Source: Salidesulfovibrio onnuriiensis
GTDB lineage: Bacteria > Desulfobacterota > Desulfovibrionia > Desulfovibrionales > Desulfovibrionaceae
Assembly: GCF_008001235.1 (NCBI RefSeq)
Contig: NZ_CP040751.1
Location: forward strand, 2,463,001-2,527,000
Direction: 5' to 3'
Length of the DNA stretch: 64,000 bases
This document shows positions 34,581 to 44,569 of this stretch, piece after piece. The notes under the pieces are model-generated. The model was not told the DNA's origin. It did no database searches and worked only from the letters and a program-made list of their open reading frames with translations. A program made the translations under genes and the position numbers. Position 1 is the first letter of the stretch; each line of letters begins with the position of its first letter.

Positions 34581-34946
34581 TTATGCGAAGATGTCTTCGG
34601 GCAGATAGGGGTGTGTTCCCTCTATGACTTCGATCCCCGAAAGTTTCTTTACCTTTTGGATGATGACATCCTTGTGGGGACAGTGCGATGCAATACAGGG
34701 GGCGATGTGAATCTTGGTGGGGATTTCTCCCATGGGTGCGTTCCAGAGCTTCATTTGCGCAAGCCTGGGAACGATGCTGGCACCGGGACAGCCCCCGCAC
34801 CCCAGCAATCCGATGAGTTCCGCTTCAGCATCCTGGTACGCGGAGAATGATCCCGCTTTTTTGTTAAAGCCTACAATGCAGCGGGAACATCCTATACAGA
34901 CATCATCCATGGTGTTCTTGCAGCCGAGTATCAGGATCTTTTCCAC
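34581..34946 (-). CDS. CGGC-domain cysteine-rich protein
   Basis: A 121-residue protein of the CGGC-domain family, thought to bind a metal or cluster. It is Cys-rich: CKNTMDDVCIGCSRC near the start (three to four cysteines), the name-giving GLLGCGGCPGASIVPRLAQ near residue 50, and APCIASHCPH near 85. It is the last gene behind the two MinD/ferredoxin ATPases, separated by 1 bp, so it shares their sigma-54 promoter. The reaction is unknown; a role in metal or cluster handling with the ATPases is inferred. Confidence 0.85.
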   Translation of the reverse strand: MEKILILGCKNTMDDVCIGCSRCIVGFNKKAGSFSAYQDAEAELIGLLGCGGCPGASIVPRLAQMKLWNAPMGEIPTKIHIAPCIASHCPHKDVIIQKVKKLSGIEVIEGTHPYLPEDIFA

Positions 34947-34947
34947 G

Positions 34948-35820
34948 TCACTCCTCCATTTGTCTGAAGTACTGATTTATTTCATTCCATATTCCGTCAA
35001 TGATGGGGCCGAATTTTTCCGGGTCGTATTCAACAACGGTCTGTCGATGGAGCTGGGCCTTGGTAAAGTCCAGGTCGTACTGGAACTTGCCGAGAAGAAC
35101 TATGGAGTTCGCCGCGCAGTATTGCTCCAGTTCCTGCTCCAGAGCAGGGTTGATACCGCATTTGTTCAGGATGCACATGCAGGGCGTCTTGAAGTGCCCG
35201 GCCAGCTCATGGACCCGCTTGAGGTCGTGTATGGCCGATACAGTGGGTTCGGCCACCAGAATGCAGATGTCTATGTCCGCAAGGGAGGCGATGACTGGGC
35301 AGCCAATTCCGGGAGAACCGTCCACCAGGACGAACTTCGCCTTCTCTGCCTCGGCAATGGCCTTGGCCTCCCTTCGTACTGACGTGACCAGCTTGCCGGA
35401 ATTCTCTTCGCCGATACCAAGTGCGGCATGGACCATGGTGCCGAAGCGGGTGTTGGATACGAATTGATAGCCGCACATCCGGTCCTGCATGGTGGCCGCC
35501 TCTGATGGGCAGACGAATTCACATGCCCCGCACCCCTCGCATTTTTCACGAATAACGGTGAACTCTGGGGAAATGGCATCGAATCGGCAATGTTCACGGC
35601 ATTGGCCGCATTGAATGCATTTGTCCAGGTCGATAGTCGCGGTGAATCCGCTGTGAAATTTTTCCTTCAGGTTGATCTCGGGGCTCAGGATAAGATGCAG
35701 GTCCGCGGCATCTACGTCGCAGTCGGCAAGAACCTTGTGGGGACCGGCCCCCGCCAGCGCGGCCGTGATGGAGGTCTTGCCGGTACCTCCCTTTCCGCTG
35801 ATGATAACGATCTGTTTCAT
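34948..35820 (-). CDS. MinD-superfamily ATPase with inserted ferredoxin domain (copy 2)
   Basis: A 290-residue P-loop ATPase of the Mrp/MinD superfamily with an inserted 2[4Fe-4S] ferredoxin. The deviant Walker A is ISGKGGTGKTSITAAL at the N-terminus. Cysteine motifs are KCIQCGQCREHCRF and KCEGCGACEFVCP (about 65-110). DGSPGIGCPV follows at the switch region. The paralogue copy lies 2 bp upstream. Pairs like this occur in Desulfovibrio as parts of the orange-protein (ORP) loci. Function: presumably ATP-driven handling of a metal cluster. Confidence 0.9.
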   Translation of the reverse strand: MKQIVIISGKGGTGKTSITAALAGAGPHKVLADCDVDAADLHLILSPEINLKEKFHSGFTATIDLDKCIQCGQCREHCRFDAISPEFTVIREKCEGCGACEFVCPSEAATMQDRMCGYQFVSNTRFGTMVHAALGIGEENSGKLVTSVRREAKAIAEAEKAKFVLVDGSPGIGCPVIASLADIDICILVAEPTVSAIHDLKRVHELAGHFKTPCMCILNKCGINPALEQELEQYCAANSIVLLGKFQYDLDFTKAQLHRQTVVEYDPEKFGPIIDGIWNEINQYFRQMEE

Positions 35821-35822
35821 GA

Positions 35823-36695
35823 TTATCTCGTGCTTTTGGCCATGTTTTGAATATTTTGGGCAATTTGGGAAATGACTTTCTCATATCCGGGGACTTGCTC
35901 AATGAGCAGCTTCCCTTCGGAATAGGAAGAGGCGGCCTCCATGCTGTGGGGCAGTTCTCCGAGCAGGGCGATGTTTTCCTCTTTCAGGTAATCGTGAACC
36001 CTGTCGTCGCCCATTCCGGCCCTGTTGATGACAACGCCGAACGGAACTTCCATTTTTCGGAGCAGCTCCACTGCGATACGCAGGTCATGCAGTCCAAAGG
36101 GGGTGGGTTCGGTAACCAGAATTGCGGCATCGCTTCCTTCCAGGGCTTCCACCACCGGACAGGTGGCTCCCGGAGGACAGTCAATGAGCCGGACGTCCGG
36201 GGCGGGGTGCTCGGTCAGGGCGCGTTGCTTCACCTTCTTAATCAGAGGGGGGGCCATGGCTTCGCCGATGCGTAACAGCCCACTGTAGAGGGATATGGAA
36301 TCTTTTTGTCCCACGCGTGAAATTCCCAGGGAACGGGTGGATTCCTCAATGGCGGATGCGGGACATGCAATGGTGCACAGTCCGCAACCATGGCACAGTT
36401 CAGGAAACTCCAGAACCGCGTCCACCATCCAGATCAGGGCATTGAATCGGCAGAGTTCGATGCACTTGCGGCATTCCTCTCCGAGACATTTGTCGTGGTC
36501 GATTCTGGGAACCGGTACGGTTTCCTTTTTTTCGTCCTTCCATTGCGGGGTCAGGAAAAAATGGGCGTTGGGCTCCTCCACATCGCAATCGATAAGGGAG
36601 ACATCCATGCCGGTCCGGCTGAAATAAGCGGCAAGATTGGTGGCGACGGTAGTTTTTCCGGTCCCCCCCTTGCCGCTGGCGATGGCTATTTGCAT
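35823..36695 (-). CDS. MinD-superfamily ATPase with inserted ferredoxin domain (copy 1)
   Basis: A 290-residue paralogue of the next gene. The deviant Walker A is IASGKGGTGKTTVATNLAAY at the N-terminus. The ferredoxin insert (about 60-110) has KCLGEECRKCIELCRF, with an unusual three-residue gap before the second Cys, and ELCHGCGLCTIACPASA. LIDCPPGATCPVVEALEGSD is present, as in Mrp-like ATPases. ATG 36695 starts at the P-loop; the open frame extends 20 codons upstream without support. First gene of the operon and nearest to the sigma-54 promoter, with a leader of about 140 nt. Confidence 0.9.
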   Translation of the reverse strand: MQIAIASGKGGTGKTTVATNLAAYFSRTGMDVSLIDCDVEEPNAHFFLTPQWKDEKKETVPVPRIDHDKCLGEECRKCIELCRFNALIWMVDAVLEFPELCHGCGLCTIACPASAIEESTRSLGISRVGQKDSISLYSGLLRIGEAMAPPLIKKVKQRALTEHPAPDVRLIDCPPGATCPVVEALEGSDAAILVTEPTPFGLHDLRIAVELLRKMEVPFGVVINRAGMGDDRVHDYLKEENIALLGELPHSMEAASSYSEGKLLIEQVPGYEKVISQIAQNIQNMAKSTR

Positions 36696-37080
36696 GGTCT
36701 TGCTTCTGTGTTGTTGGGTAATGGTTGATTTTGCAGGCACAATCCGGCGAATCAATCACCGGTGCGAAAACGGTTTTGTCCGCAATGCCCTTTTCTTACA
36801 TTTTGTTTATATTTTCAAGCACACCGTGTCTTTGTGGTTGCTTCTAAGCAATGCTTGTGCCAGCACTAAGTATAGCAAATTAAATGTGTTACGTATCTTT
36901 GCTTTTGCTGTCTTGACGTAATCTGCGTCGTCTGCGGCTGTGGCAGGCGAATTGTGCGCACCCAACACAACAGTTTATCATTGAAGGAAAAGAATATATG
37001 TCATTGTAAAGAGTTGCCTTGGATACCGAGCCAAAGCGAATCTGCTCTTGCATGTGTCTGACTTGAAAGACGGAAATGAG
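36696..37080. other. Divergent intergenic region between the MinD/ferredoxin operon and the AsmA gene
   Basis: 385 bp without a supported gene. It holds the minus-strand sigma-54 promoter (36847-36862). Further from the operon are an inverted-type pair of TTACGTA and TGACGTAA and a perfect GTGCGCAC, which are possible activator sites. The plus-strand promoter for the AsmA gene was not identified with confidence (TTGAAG near 36980 and TGTAAA near 37005 are candidates). Confidence 0.6.
36847..36862 (-). promoter_or_regulatory. Sigma-54 (-24/-12) promoter of the MinD/ferredoxin/CGGC operon
   Basis: On the minus strand: TGGCAC (36862-36857), 5 bp, TTGCT (36851-36847). This is an exact match to the sigma-54 consensus TGGCAC-N5-TTGCW, with GG and GC 10 bp apart. 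The predicted start is near 36836. Confidence 0.8.
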
Positions 37081-40000
37081 ATGTTGAAAAAAATACTGAT
37101 ATCGATCTCGGCCATCCTGTTTGTGTGCATAGGCTCGGTTGCTGGCGCACTCTTGTGGGCGTCCTATTATGTGGATTCCCCGCAGTTCAGGAATGACCTG
37201 TTTGCCAGTCTTTCCAGAATTACAGGGCGTGAGGTCAGGCTTAACGGGGAACTCGATGTTGCCGTGTACCCCTGGTTTGGCCTGCGTGCCTATGACGTGA
37301 CCGTCGCCAACGAGCCCGAGTTCGGTGATGAGCCTTACATCTCTTACCGCGAAGTGGCATTCGGGGTGGAAGTGCTTCCCTTGTTGGCTCGGGAACTGGT
37401 GGTCAGCGAGATTCTCATCGACGGCATGGAGATCCGGCTGATCCGCAATGCCGACTCCGAGGTGAACTGGGATTATTATCAGGGCGTTTCCGCTGCTTCC
37501 GAAACACCATTTTTTTCATATTTTAAAAGCATATTCATTGCAGGCGTGAATGTTCATGACGCCGTTTTGAGCTTCGATGACGGCGAGTTGGATGAAAACA
37601 TCCGTCTTCATGGCCTTTCGGCCCGAATTGGCGCCTTTATCCCGGGCGAGTCCGCCGGGTTTGACGTCGATGGCATTTTCGAACGGGTCAAAGGGGAGTT
37701 GTCGGTCGAGCTTCATGTCTCCGGAATCTTGAACACGGATTTGTTTTCGAGAAGCAGCATGTTCGATGAAACTTCCGTCGAATTGCTTATTCGGGGAGGA
37801 GGGCTTCCCGAGCAGGAAACGGCTCGACTGGTGGCTGATATTGACTACGACAAGACTGATGATGATTTTCGTTTCGAAAATGTCCACGCCCGCGTGTTTG
37901 ATGTCGACGTCAGCGGCAGTGGGGCTGTGGAAGATGTCCTCAGTGACTGGAAACTGTCCGGGGAAGTGACGACCGAGGTCTTTTCGCCCATTTCCATCTT
38001 GAAACGACTGGATGTGAAAAGGCCGCTGGATAAGGTTCGTGGATTGACCAAGGCAAAATGCAAGGCCGTGGTCAGTGCAACGGCTTCTTCCATTGTGTTT
38101 CCCAAGGTCGTTATGCTGATGGACGACACGCAGCTTTCCGGCAATGCGACCGTGGAATTGCAGACTTCCCCGAGGGTGGCCTTTGATGTGTCTGCCACCC
38201 GTTTGGACCTGGATCGATATCTGCCGTTGTTTGAGACCGGAACGCCTTTTATTTGGGATGACTATTCCTTGCCGTTCTGGGGTGGGCTGCGTGCCTCGGG
38301 CAATGCGGTCGTCAACGAATTCCGGGTGCTGGGAACGGATTTCAACAACGTAAAGGCAACGCTTGTAGCTGAAAAGGGCGCACTGAAAGCCTCTGCTCGG
38401 GCCGGTCTCTATGGAGGGTTGCTGGGGGCGGACCTGGCAATGAACATCGACCGCAGAAAGGATGATCCCGCCCTCTGGACTTCACTCAAGGCCCAAATCA
38501 AATCCGCTAAATTTGAATCCATTCCCTATGCCAGCGGAGATTGGGGGAAGCTTGAAGGCCCCGTGGACATGGGGCTTTCCCTGCTGCTTAATCAGGATTC
38601 CTGCCAGGCCCAGGCGCGTTCTATCGAAGCATTGCGCAACATGCGCCTTGATCTGGATATCAATTCTCCGGGCGGTTCGTTGAAGCTGAAGAAAAGCGAC
38701 GAGGCCTTTCAGTTCGATCGTTTAAGGATGCAGGTCAAGGCAACGCCCATGCCTTCGAACAAGGGCGACTACCTGTTCAATACCCAGGCCACTTTCCGTG
38801 CCGAGCAGAAGAGGTCTTCCCATTACGGAGTTTTGAGCTGGAGCGGACCGCTCGCGCTCAATAAAGATTTCAATATGGTCTCCTCCTCCGGGGGAGGGTG
38901 GAATCTTGAGAGTGCCGGATGGTTGCTGCCCGGCCTTGACGATGTCGTGACTGCCAAGGGGCAGGCCGGTTTCACCCCGAATATGCGTCGATTGACCATT
39001 AAGGATGCTGAGCTCAAGGCGTTGGGCGCAACCCTGACTACTTCATTTGCCTCCGAAAATCCTTTAGAGGACAGCCGCATTCTGGACGGTTCGTTCTCGC
39101 TGTACGGTTTTAACCCGGAAGCGGTGATCGCAAAGTACGGGGTGAACGTCTATGAGATGGAAGACGAGAGTGTTTTCGATTTTCTGACGGCTCATGCCGA
39201 TTTCCGATATGCAAATTCCAGGCTTTTCCTGAGTCGTCTCAAGGCCCAGTTGGATGATACGTCCATCGAGGGGAAACTCGACACAACCATGACCAATCCT
39301 CCTGAATTCAATGTAGCCCTGAAGCTCGGAAGGGTGGACTTGGATCGCTACCTGACGCCGGATAAAAAGCCAGACCTCAAGAAACTTCGGGCGGGCATTG
39401 ATGAAGACGCGCCCCCTGTCGCCATGCCGCTGGATTTTTTGCGCTGGCTGACCGTTCAAGGATCCCTTTGGGTGGAGGAATTCATCCTGCAGGATATCAA
39501 GGTGCAGAAATTGTCCGGGGCGGTCGATGCCCGGGCAGGGAAGATCAAGGCTGATAATCTTTCCGGAGATTTTTATGGAGGTTCTCTCAAAGGTTCCTTG
39601 AACGGTGTGGTGCATGCCAAGGAGCTTGAATCGTCCCTGAAGCTCTCCCTGCATGACTTCGAGGTCGGCCCTATGCTTCAGGATCTTGTGGAACGCGAAT
39701 ATGTTCAGGGCCGGACCAACATGGATATCGACATCAATGGCCGGGGGGCCTCTGACGACGATATAGTGGCCAATTTGAACGGCACCATCGATTTGAGCGT
39801 GGGTAAGGGGTCATATAAATTCATGAACTGGGACGCCAAGGTCGATCCCAGGAAAATCGCCCAGGGAGAACCCGATCCACGTACGCAACGCACCGCATTC
39901 AATAGCGTCACATCGAAGTGGGTCATTAAGGACGGCTATTTTGATATGAAACAGTTCCATTTGGACGGCCCGCTCATGACCGGGACAGGATATGGCGGTT

Positions 40001-40200
40001 TCAGTCCTGCCGAGGAAAGTATCGACTTGAATTTCAAGGCTGATTTCGTGGCTGTGCCCAGCGTGACCGTACGTATCGTGGGCCATATCCAGGACCCGGA
40101 GGTCAAGGTGCCCAAGGGCAAGATCGTGACGGACACCTTGCAGAACATAATAAATATTCCACAGAAATCATTGCGGTTTCTAAGAGATCTGTTTTTCTAG
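37081..40200 (+). CDS. AsmA-family envelope protein
   Basis: A 1039-residue AsmA-like protein with a single N-terminal anchor (LKKILISISAILFVCIGSVA). The N-terminal AsmA domain (about 35-160) reads GREVRLNGELDVAVYPWFGL, a hallmark. The central part has long beta-rich repeats. The C-terminal AsmA_2 domain (about 880-1030) includes RTNMDIDINGRGAS and LNGTIDLSVGKGSYKFMNWD. AsmA-like proteins are thought to carry phospholipids to the outer membrane. ATG 37081 is preferred to TTG 37048 for its hydrophobic start and a GGAAATGAG before it. yihY follows after 36 bp. Confidence 0.9.
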   Translation: MLKKILISISAILFVCIGSVAGALLWASYYVDSPQFRNDLFASLSRITGREVRLNGELDVAVYPWFGLRAYDVTVANEPEFGDEPYISYREVAFGVEVLPLLARELVVSEILIDGMEIRLIRNADSEVNWDYYQGVSAASETPFFSYFKSIFIAGVNVHDAVLSFDDGELDENIRLHGLSARIGAFIPGESAGFDVDGIFERVKGELSVELHVSGILNTDLFSRSSMFDETSVELLIRGGGLPEQETARLVADIDYDKTDDDFRFENVHARVFDVDVSGSGAVEDVLSDWKLSGEVTTEVFSPISILKRLDVKRPLDKVRGLTKAKCKAVVSATASSIVFPKVVMLMDDTQLSGNATVELQTSPRVAFDVSATRLDLDRYLPLFETGTPFIWDDYSLPFWGGLRASGNAVVNEFRVLGTDFNNVKATLVAEKGALKASARAGLYGGLLGADLAMNIDRRKDDPALWTSLKAQIKSAKFESIPYASGDWGKLEGPVDMGLSLLLNQDSCQAQARSIEALRNMRLDLDINSPGGSLKLKKSDEAFQFDRLRMQVKATPMPSNKGDYLFNTQATFRAEQKRSSHYGVLSWSGPLALNKDFNMVSSSGGGWNLESAGWLLPGLDDVVTAKGQAGFTPNMRRLTIKDAELKALGATLTTSFASENPLEDSRILDGSFSLYGFNPEAVIAKYGVNVYEMEDESVFDFLTAHADFRYANSRLFLSRLKAQLDDTSIEGKLDTTMTNPPEFNVALKLGRVDLDRYLTPDKKPDLKKLRAGIDEDAPPVAMPLDFLRWLTVQGSLWVEEFILQDIKVQKLSGAVDARAGKIKADNLSGDFYGGSLKGSLNGVVHAKELESSLKLSLHDFEVGPMLQDLVEREYVQGRTNMDIDINGRGASDDDIVANLNGTIDLSVGKGSYKFMNWDAKVDPRKIAQGEPDPRTQRTAFNSVTSKWVIKDGYFDMKQFHLDGPLMTGTGYGGFSPAEESIDLNFKADFVAVPSVTVRIVGHIQDPEVKVPKGKIVTDTLQNIINIPQKSLRFLRDLFF

Positions 40201-40236
40201 CCCTGCCGGAGAACGCAGCAGATCGAGGTGAATTAC

Positions 40237-41637
40237 ATGACGCCGACAAAAATAAAAAATAAATCGAAACATTTGCAGACAAGGTTTTCCCAGGAAATCT
40301 GGGTCAGGGATACACCGGAGACCCCTGTGCCCTTGCGGCTGGCCAAGGGAACCGCCCGGTGGGGATACCTTCTTTTCCATGGCTTTTTCAAGGACCAGTG
40401 CATTATCCGTGCAGCGGCGCTGACATTCACCACGATATTGTCCATCGTGCCTTTCCTGGCTGTCGCCTTTTCCATTTCCAAGGGCTTTGGCCTGCAGAAT
40501 ACCGAGTTCATCCGCACCATGGTCCTGCGCATGTCCACGGGCAATACCGAGGTGGCCGACAAGATCATACAATATATAGACCGGACCAACGTGCAGACCC
40601 TTGGCTGGATCGGTATCGCCATGCTGCTGTTTACAGTATTTTCACTTATCGGAACCATTGAAAAGGCATTCAACACCATCTGGAGCGTACAGCGGGGCAG
40701 AACCGCCTGGCGCAAGGTTACGGATTTCTTCCCGGTTATCTTCATTTGTCCCATATTTCTTCTGGTGGCCTCCAGCTTCAACGTAAGCCTGCAGAAACAG
40801 GAAATCATCCAGGGTCTGCTGAGCGTTTCGGCTATCGGCTATGTGGAGGCGCTGATCCTCAAGCTTGCGCCTTTGATGCTGATCATTATCGCCTTCAGTT
40901 TCATGTATGCCTTTATTCCCAACACCAGAGTCAAGATAACCAGCGCTCTCCTGGGAGGCCTGGTAGGAGGAGTCCTCTGGCAGCTGGCGCAGTGGGTGTA
41001 CATCAACTGGCAGATAGGTGCGGCAAAGTACAATGCCATCTATGGCAGCTTTGCGCAGTTCCCGCTGTTGCTCATGTGGATTTACATTAGCTGGGTGGTT
41101 GTTCTTCTGGGAAGCGAGGCCGGTTATGCCTGGCAAAATATCAACTCATTCGTGAAGCAGCGCTTCTTTGGCGCGGCCAGTGCCTTGGAACGCCAGAAGA
41201 TCGCGGTCATCATGATGTCGTTTTTGGCCAAGCGATTTCACAATGGTGAGCCTCTGCCGTCGGTTGAGGATATCTCCGACAGGCTTATGGTTCCCGCCCC
41301 GCTGGTTTCAGATCTGTTCGAAGTCATGCGCACGGCAGGACTGACCGTGCGAACGGACAGCGTGGGATGCGAGGTGTATGCACCGGCCCGGGCGTTGGAC
41401 GCCATCCGGCTCGTGGATATCATCGGCGTGGTAAACAGTGAGGGGGGCGGCAAGACTGGCGGTATCTTCAAGTCCAGGTTCCAGTTCATCGACGGCCTGT
41501 TTGAGGGCATGCGACGTGACGTGGAGAAAAGCGACGCCAACTTGACCTTGCTGGAAAGTGCGCAGCGGCTTCACGATGACCCCGTGAATGCGGGGGAAGT
41601 GGGGGATGCCTGCGGCGAAGCCGCTCAGGGGAGTTGA
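40237..41637 (+). CDS. YihY/virulence factor BrkB family membrane protein
   Basis: A 466-residue protein with about six membrane spans (roughly 50-310) and a C-terminal cytoplasmic domain (about 315-440). Family features include AAALTFTTILSIVPFLAVAF and GSFAQFPLLLMWIYISWVVV. The tail segment PLPSVEDISDRLMVPAPLVS looks like a winged-helix, as in longer YihY proteins. The family is not RNase BN despite old names; the function is unsettled. Start ATG 40237 has GAGGTGA before it, GTG 40228 being the alternative. It overlaps the convergent ydcF gene by 13 bp. Confidence 0.9.
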   Translation: MTPTKIKNKSKHLQTRFSQEIWVRDTPETPVPLRLAKGTARWGYLLFHGFFKDQCIIRAAALTFTTILSIVPFLAVAFSISKGFGLQNTEFIRTMVLRMSTGNTEVADKIIQYIDRTNVQTLGWIGIAMLLFTVFSLIGTIEKAFNTIWSVQRGRTAWRKVTDFFPVIFICPIFLLVASSFNVSLQKQEIIQGLLSVSAIGYVEALILKLAPLMLIIIAFSFMYAFIPNTRVKITSALLGGLVGGVLWQLAQWVYINWQIGAAKYNAIYGSFAQFPLLLMWIYISWVVVLLGSEAGYAWQNINSFVKQRFFGAASALERQKIAVIMMSFLAKRFHNGEPLPSVEDISDRLMVPAPLVSDLFEVMRTAGLTVRTDSVGCEVYAPARALDAIRLVDIIGVVNSEGGGKTGGIFKSRFQFIDGLFEGMRRDVEKSDANLTLLESAQRLHDDPVNAGEVGDACGEAAQGS

Positions 41638-42278
41638 CCGGACTGCTTCGAGCGAAAGGCTCCTCCCAACAGGTAGTGGGCGGTCTTTACCAGTTCCATG
41701 ACAATGTTCTGGGCGGACTGCTGATCCTGCCACCAGCACTTTTTGAAAGAGCCTTCTGGGGGCACCGAAACCAGGATATTCGCTTCAGGCATGATGTCCT
41801 GGAAAATCATTTTCGCACGCCGGGCATGGTAGGGAGAGGTGACCAGCAGCAGGGTTGCCTTTTTATTTTGCAGATGCCGTTTCAGCGCCTCTGCCTCTTC
41901 CACCGTACTGATGTGCCCGTTGCCGAATTCCTCAATGCTTGCCGCTGGCACGCCTTGAGATTCCAGCACTTTGTGCTCGAATTCATACGGGCCGTAACTG
42001 GGGGCCCCCAGTTTTATTTCTAATTTATCCAGGCGGCTTGGCGGATAAAGTTTTGCCCGGCTGAGCGTGACGGTGGGGGCGTAGCCTTTTTTGTACAGCT
42101 CCGCAGCCTTGAAAAGCCTATGGGGATCCCCGGCCAGGGGAACAATGTAATCGCCGTTTTGGGGCGGTTCGTTTACGTCCAGCCATTGTGCGGCCCAGAA
42201 GAGCAGCCCCGCCAGGGCGATCATGCCCAGAACCGTGGCCGCTCCCACTATTTGCAGAAAAAGCCGCAACGCCTTCAT
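41625..42278 (-). CDS. YdcF-like (DUF218) membrane-anchored protein
   Basis: A 217-residue member of the YdcF/SanA/ElyC group. It has an N-terminal membrane span (about 7-30) and a Rossmann-like DUF218 domain (about 40-200) with GDPHRLFKAAELYKKGYAP, HISTVEEAEALKRHL and LVTSPYHARRAKMIF, the typical trio of motifs. This family affects envelope and peptidoglycan homeostasis in E. coli; the reaction is unknown. The 3' end overlaps yihY in antisense by 13 bp. tgt lies 2 bp upstream. Confidence 0.88.
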   Translation of the reverse strand: MKALRLFLQIVGAATVLGMIALAGLLFWAAQWLDVNEPPQNGDYIVPLAGDPHRLFKAAELYKKGYAPTVTLSRAKLYPPSRLDKLEIKLGAPSYGPYEFEHKVLESQGVPAASIEEFGNGHISTVEEAEALKRHLQNKKATLLLVTSPYHARRAKMIFQDIMPEANILVSVPPEGSFKKCWWQDQQSAQNIVMELVKTAHYLLGGAFRSKQSGQLP

Positions 42279-42280
42279 GT

Positions 42281-43399
<1,119 letters not shown>

Positions 43400-44035
43400 T
43401 TATTCGACTCCGTGTTTCGGACATATATCATTAAGTTCGCAATCAGTGCATTTGGGCTTGCGTGCATTGCATACTTCGCGACCGTAGTAAACCAGGAAAT
43501 GGTTCACATCGCCCCAGGTTTCCGTCGGATACAGCGGCATGAGGTCCTTTTCAATGCGCACTGGGTCTGTGTTTTTGGTCAGTCCCATGCGAAAGGTGAG
43601 GCGTTTGACGTGGGTGTCCACGGCAATGCCTTCATGGATGCCAAAGGCATTGGAGAGCACGATGTTGGCGGTTTTCCGCGCAACGCCGGGCAGGGTAACG
43701 AGATCCTTCATGGTCTGCGGCACGTTGCCGGCGTAGACATCCATGATCCTTTGCGCGGCCGCCTTGAGGTTCTTGGCCTTGTTGCGGAAAAAGCCCGTGG
43801 AACGAACCGCGTCTTCGAGCTCCTCAATCGAGGCGTTGGCGACATTGTGGATGGTGGGCCATGCCGAGAAAAAGGCCGGGGTGACCTTGTTGACCCGTTC
43901 GTCCGTACATTGTGCCGCCAGAACAGTGGCCACCAGCAGCTCCCAGGCGTTGGTCCAGTCCAGGGCCGGTTCGGGCGAGGGGTACCGTTTTTTCAGCCGT
44001 TCGTATATGGCAAGGGCTCGTTCCTGTTTTTTCAT
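43400..44035 (-). CDS. nth: Endonuclease III
   Basis: Nth removes oxidised pyrimidines and nicks the strand in base-excision repair. The 211-residue protein has the helix-hairpin-helix with catalytic Lys (LPGVARKTANIVLSNAFG, near residue 115), the catalytic Asp in GIAVDTHVKRL and the C-terminal 4Fe-4S site CNARKPKCTDCELNDICP. ATG 44035 is chosen as the family start, with GGAGCA upstream; a longer frame adds 18 unsupported residues. The stop is one base before the tgt start. Confidence 0.95.
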   Translation of the reverse strand: MKKQERALAIYERLKKRYPSPEPALDWTNAWELLVATVLAAQCTDERVNKVTPAFFSAWPTIHNVANASIEELEDAVRSTGFFRNKAKNLKAAAQRIMDVYAGNVPQTMKDLVTLPGVARKTANIVLSNAFGIHEGIAVDTHVKRLTFRMGLTKNTDPVRIEKDLMPLYPTETWGDVNHFLVYYGREVCNARKPKCTDCELNDICPKHGVE

Positions 44036-44105
44036 GAGTGCTCCGTTGTTTTGTGGAGCTTGAGTACCATTGCCGGGCAAGAGTCTCAAGGGATCGCGGA
44101 AAGCA

Positions 44106-44133
44106 TTGCATCACAGGATTGTTCGGGTATTAT
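44106..44133 (+). promoter_or_regulatory. Likely promoter of cutA
   Basis: TTGCAT (44106-44111), 16 bp, TATTAT (44128-44133). The predicted start is about 27 bp before the cutA start codon. Confidence 0.5.
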
Positions 44134-44167
44134 CTGACCCGTTCAAAAAACATAGGAGTTTCATGTT

Positions 44168-44509
44168 ATGCCGGAATCGTTGTTGTATATGACCTTTGGA
44201 GCCATGGAAGAGGCGCAGCGCATCGGCGAAGCGCTTGTTCGGGGGCGGCTGGCGGCCTGCGTGAACATTCTGCCCGGAATGCGGTCCCTGTACTGGTGGA
44301 AGGGGCGTGTGGAAACGGCCGACGAGGTTGTCATGATCGCCAAGACCAGGACGGAACTGACTGAATCCGTAATCGAATATGTCAGGACACGTCACAGCTA
44401 TGAAGTCCCCAGTATCGTTTCCATGTCCATTGCCGGGGGAAATCCCGACTTTCTGGATTGGATACGAAAGGAAACCAGGGAGACAAATGATTCCGGGGAC
44501 ATGGTTTGA
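44168..44509 (+). CDS. cutA: CutA1-family divalent-cation tolerance protein
   Basis: CutA1 is a small trimeric, ferredoxin-like-fold protein first linked to copper tolerance; its actual role is unclear. The 113-residue protein has the family motifs GRLAACVNILPGMRSLYWW near residue 30, VVMIAKTRTEL and the HSYEVPSIVSMSIAGGNPDF segment. It is about the usual 105-115 residues long. A short gap of 60 bp separates it from the kinase trio, whose co-transcription is possible. Confidence 0.94.
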   Translation: MPESLLYMTFGAMEEAQRIGEALVRGRLAACVNILPGMRSLYWWKGRVETADEVVMIAKTRTELTESVIEYVRTRHSYEVPSIVSMSIAGGNPDFLDWIRKETRETNDSGDMV

Positions 44510-44569
44510 CAACACCTTGCCCCTGCCATTACTCTCGCGTCCTCAATTGAAATCTCTGGAGGTTCATCT

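Noticed and set aside
36941..36956. TGGCAG-N5-TTGTG on the plus strand upstream of the AsmA gene
   Set aside because: The invariant GC of the -12 element is GT here, so it does not meet the sigma-54 rule.
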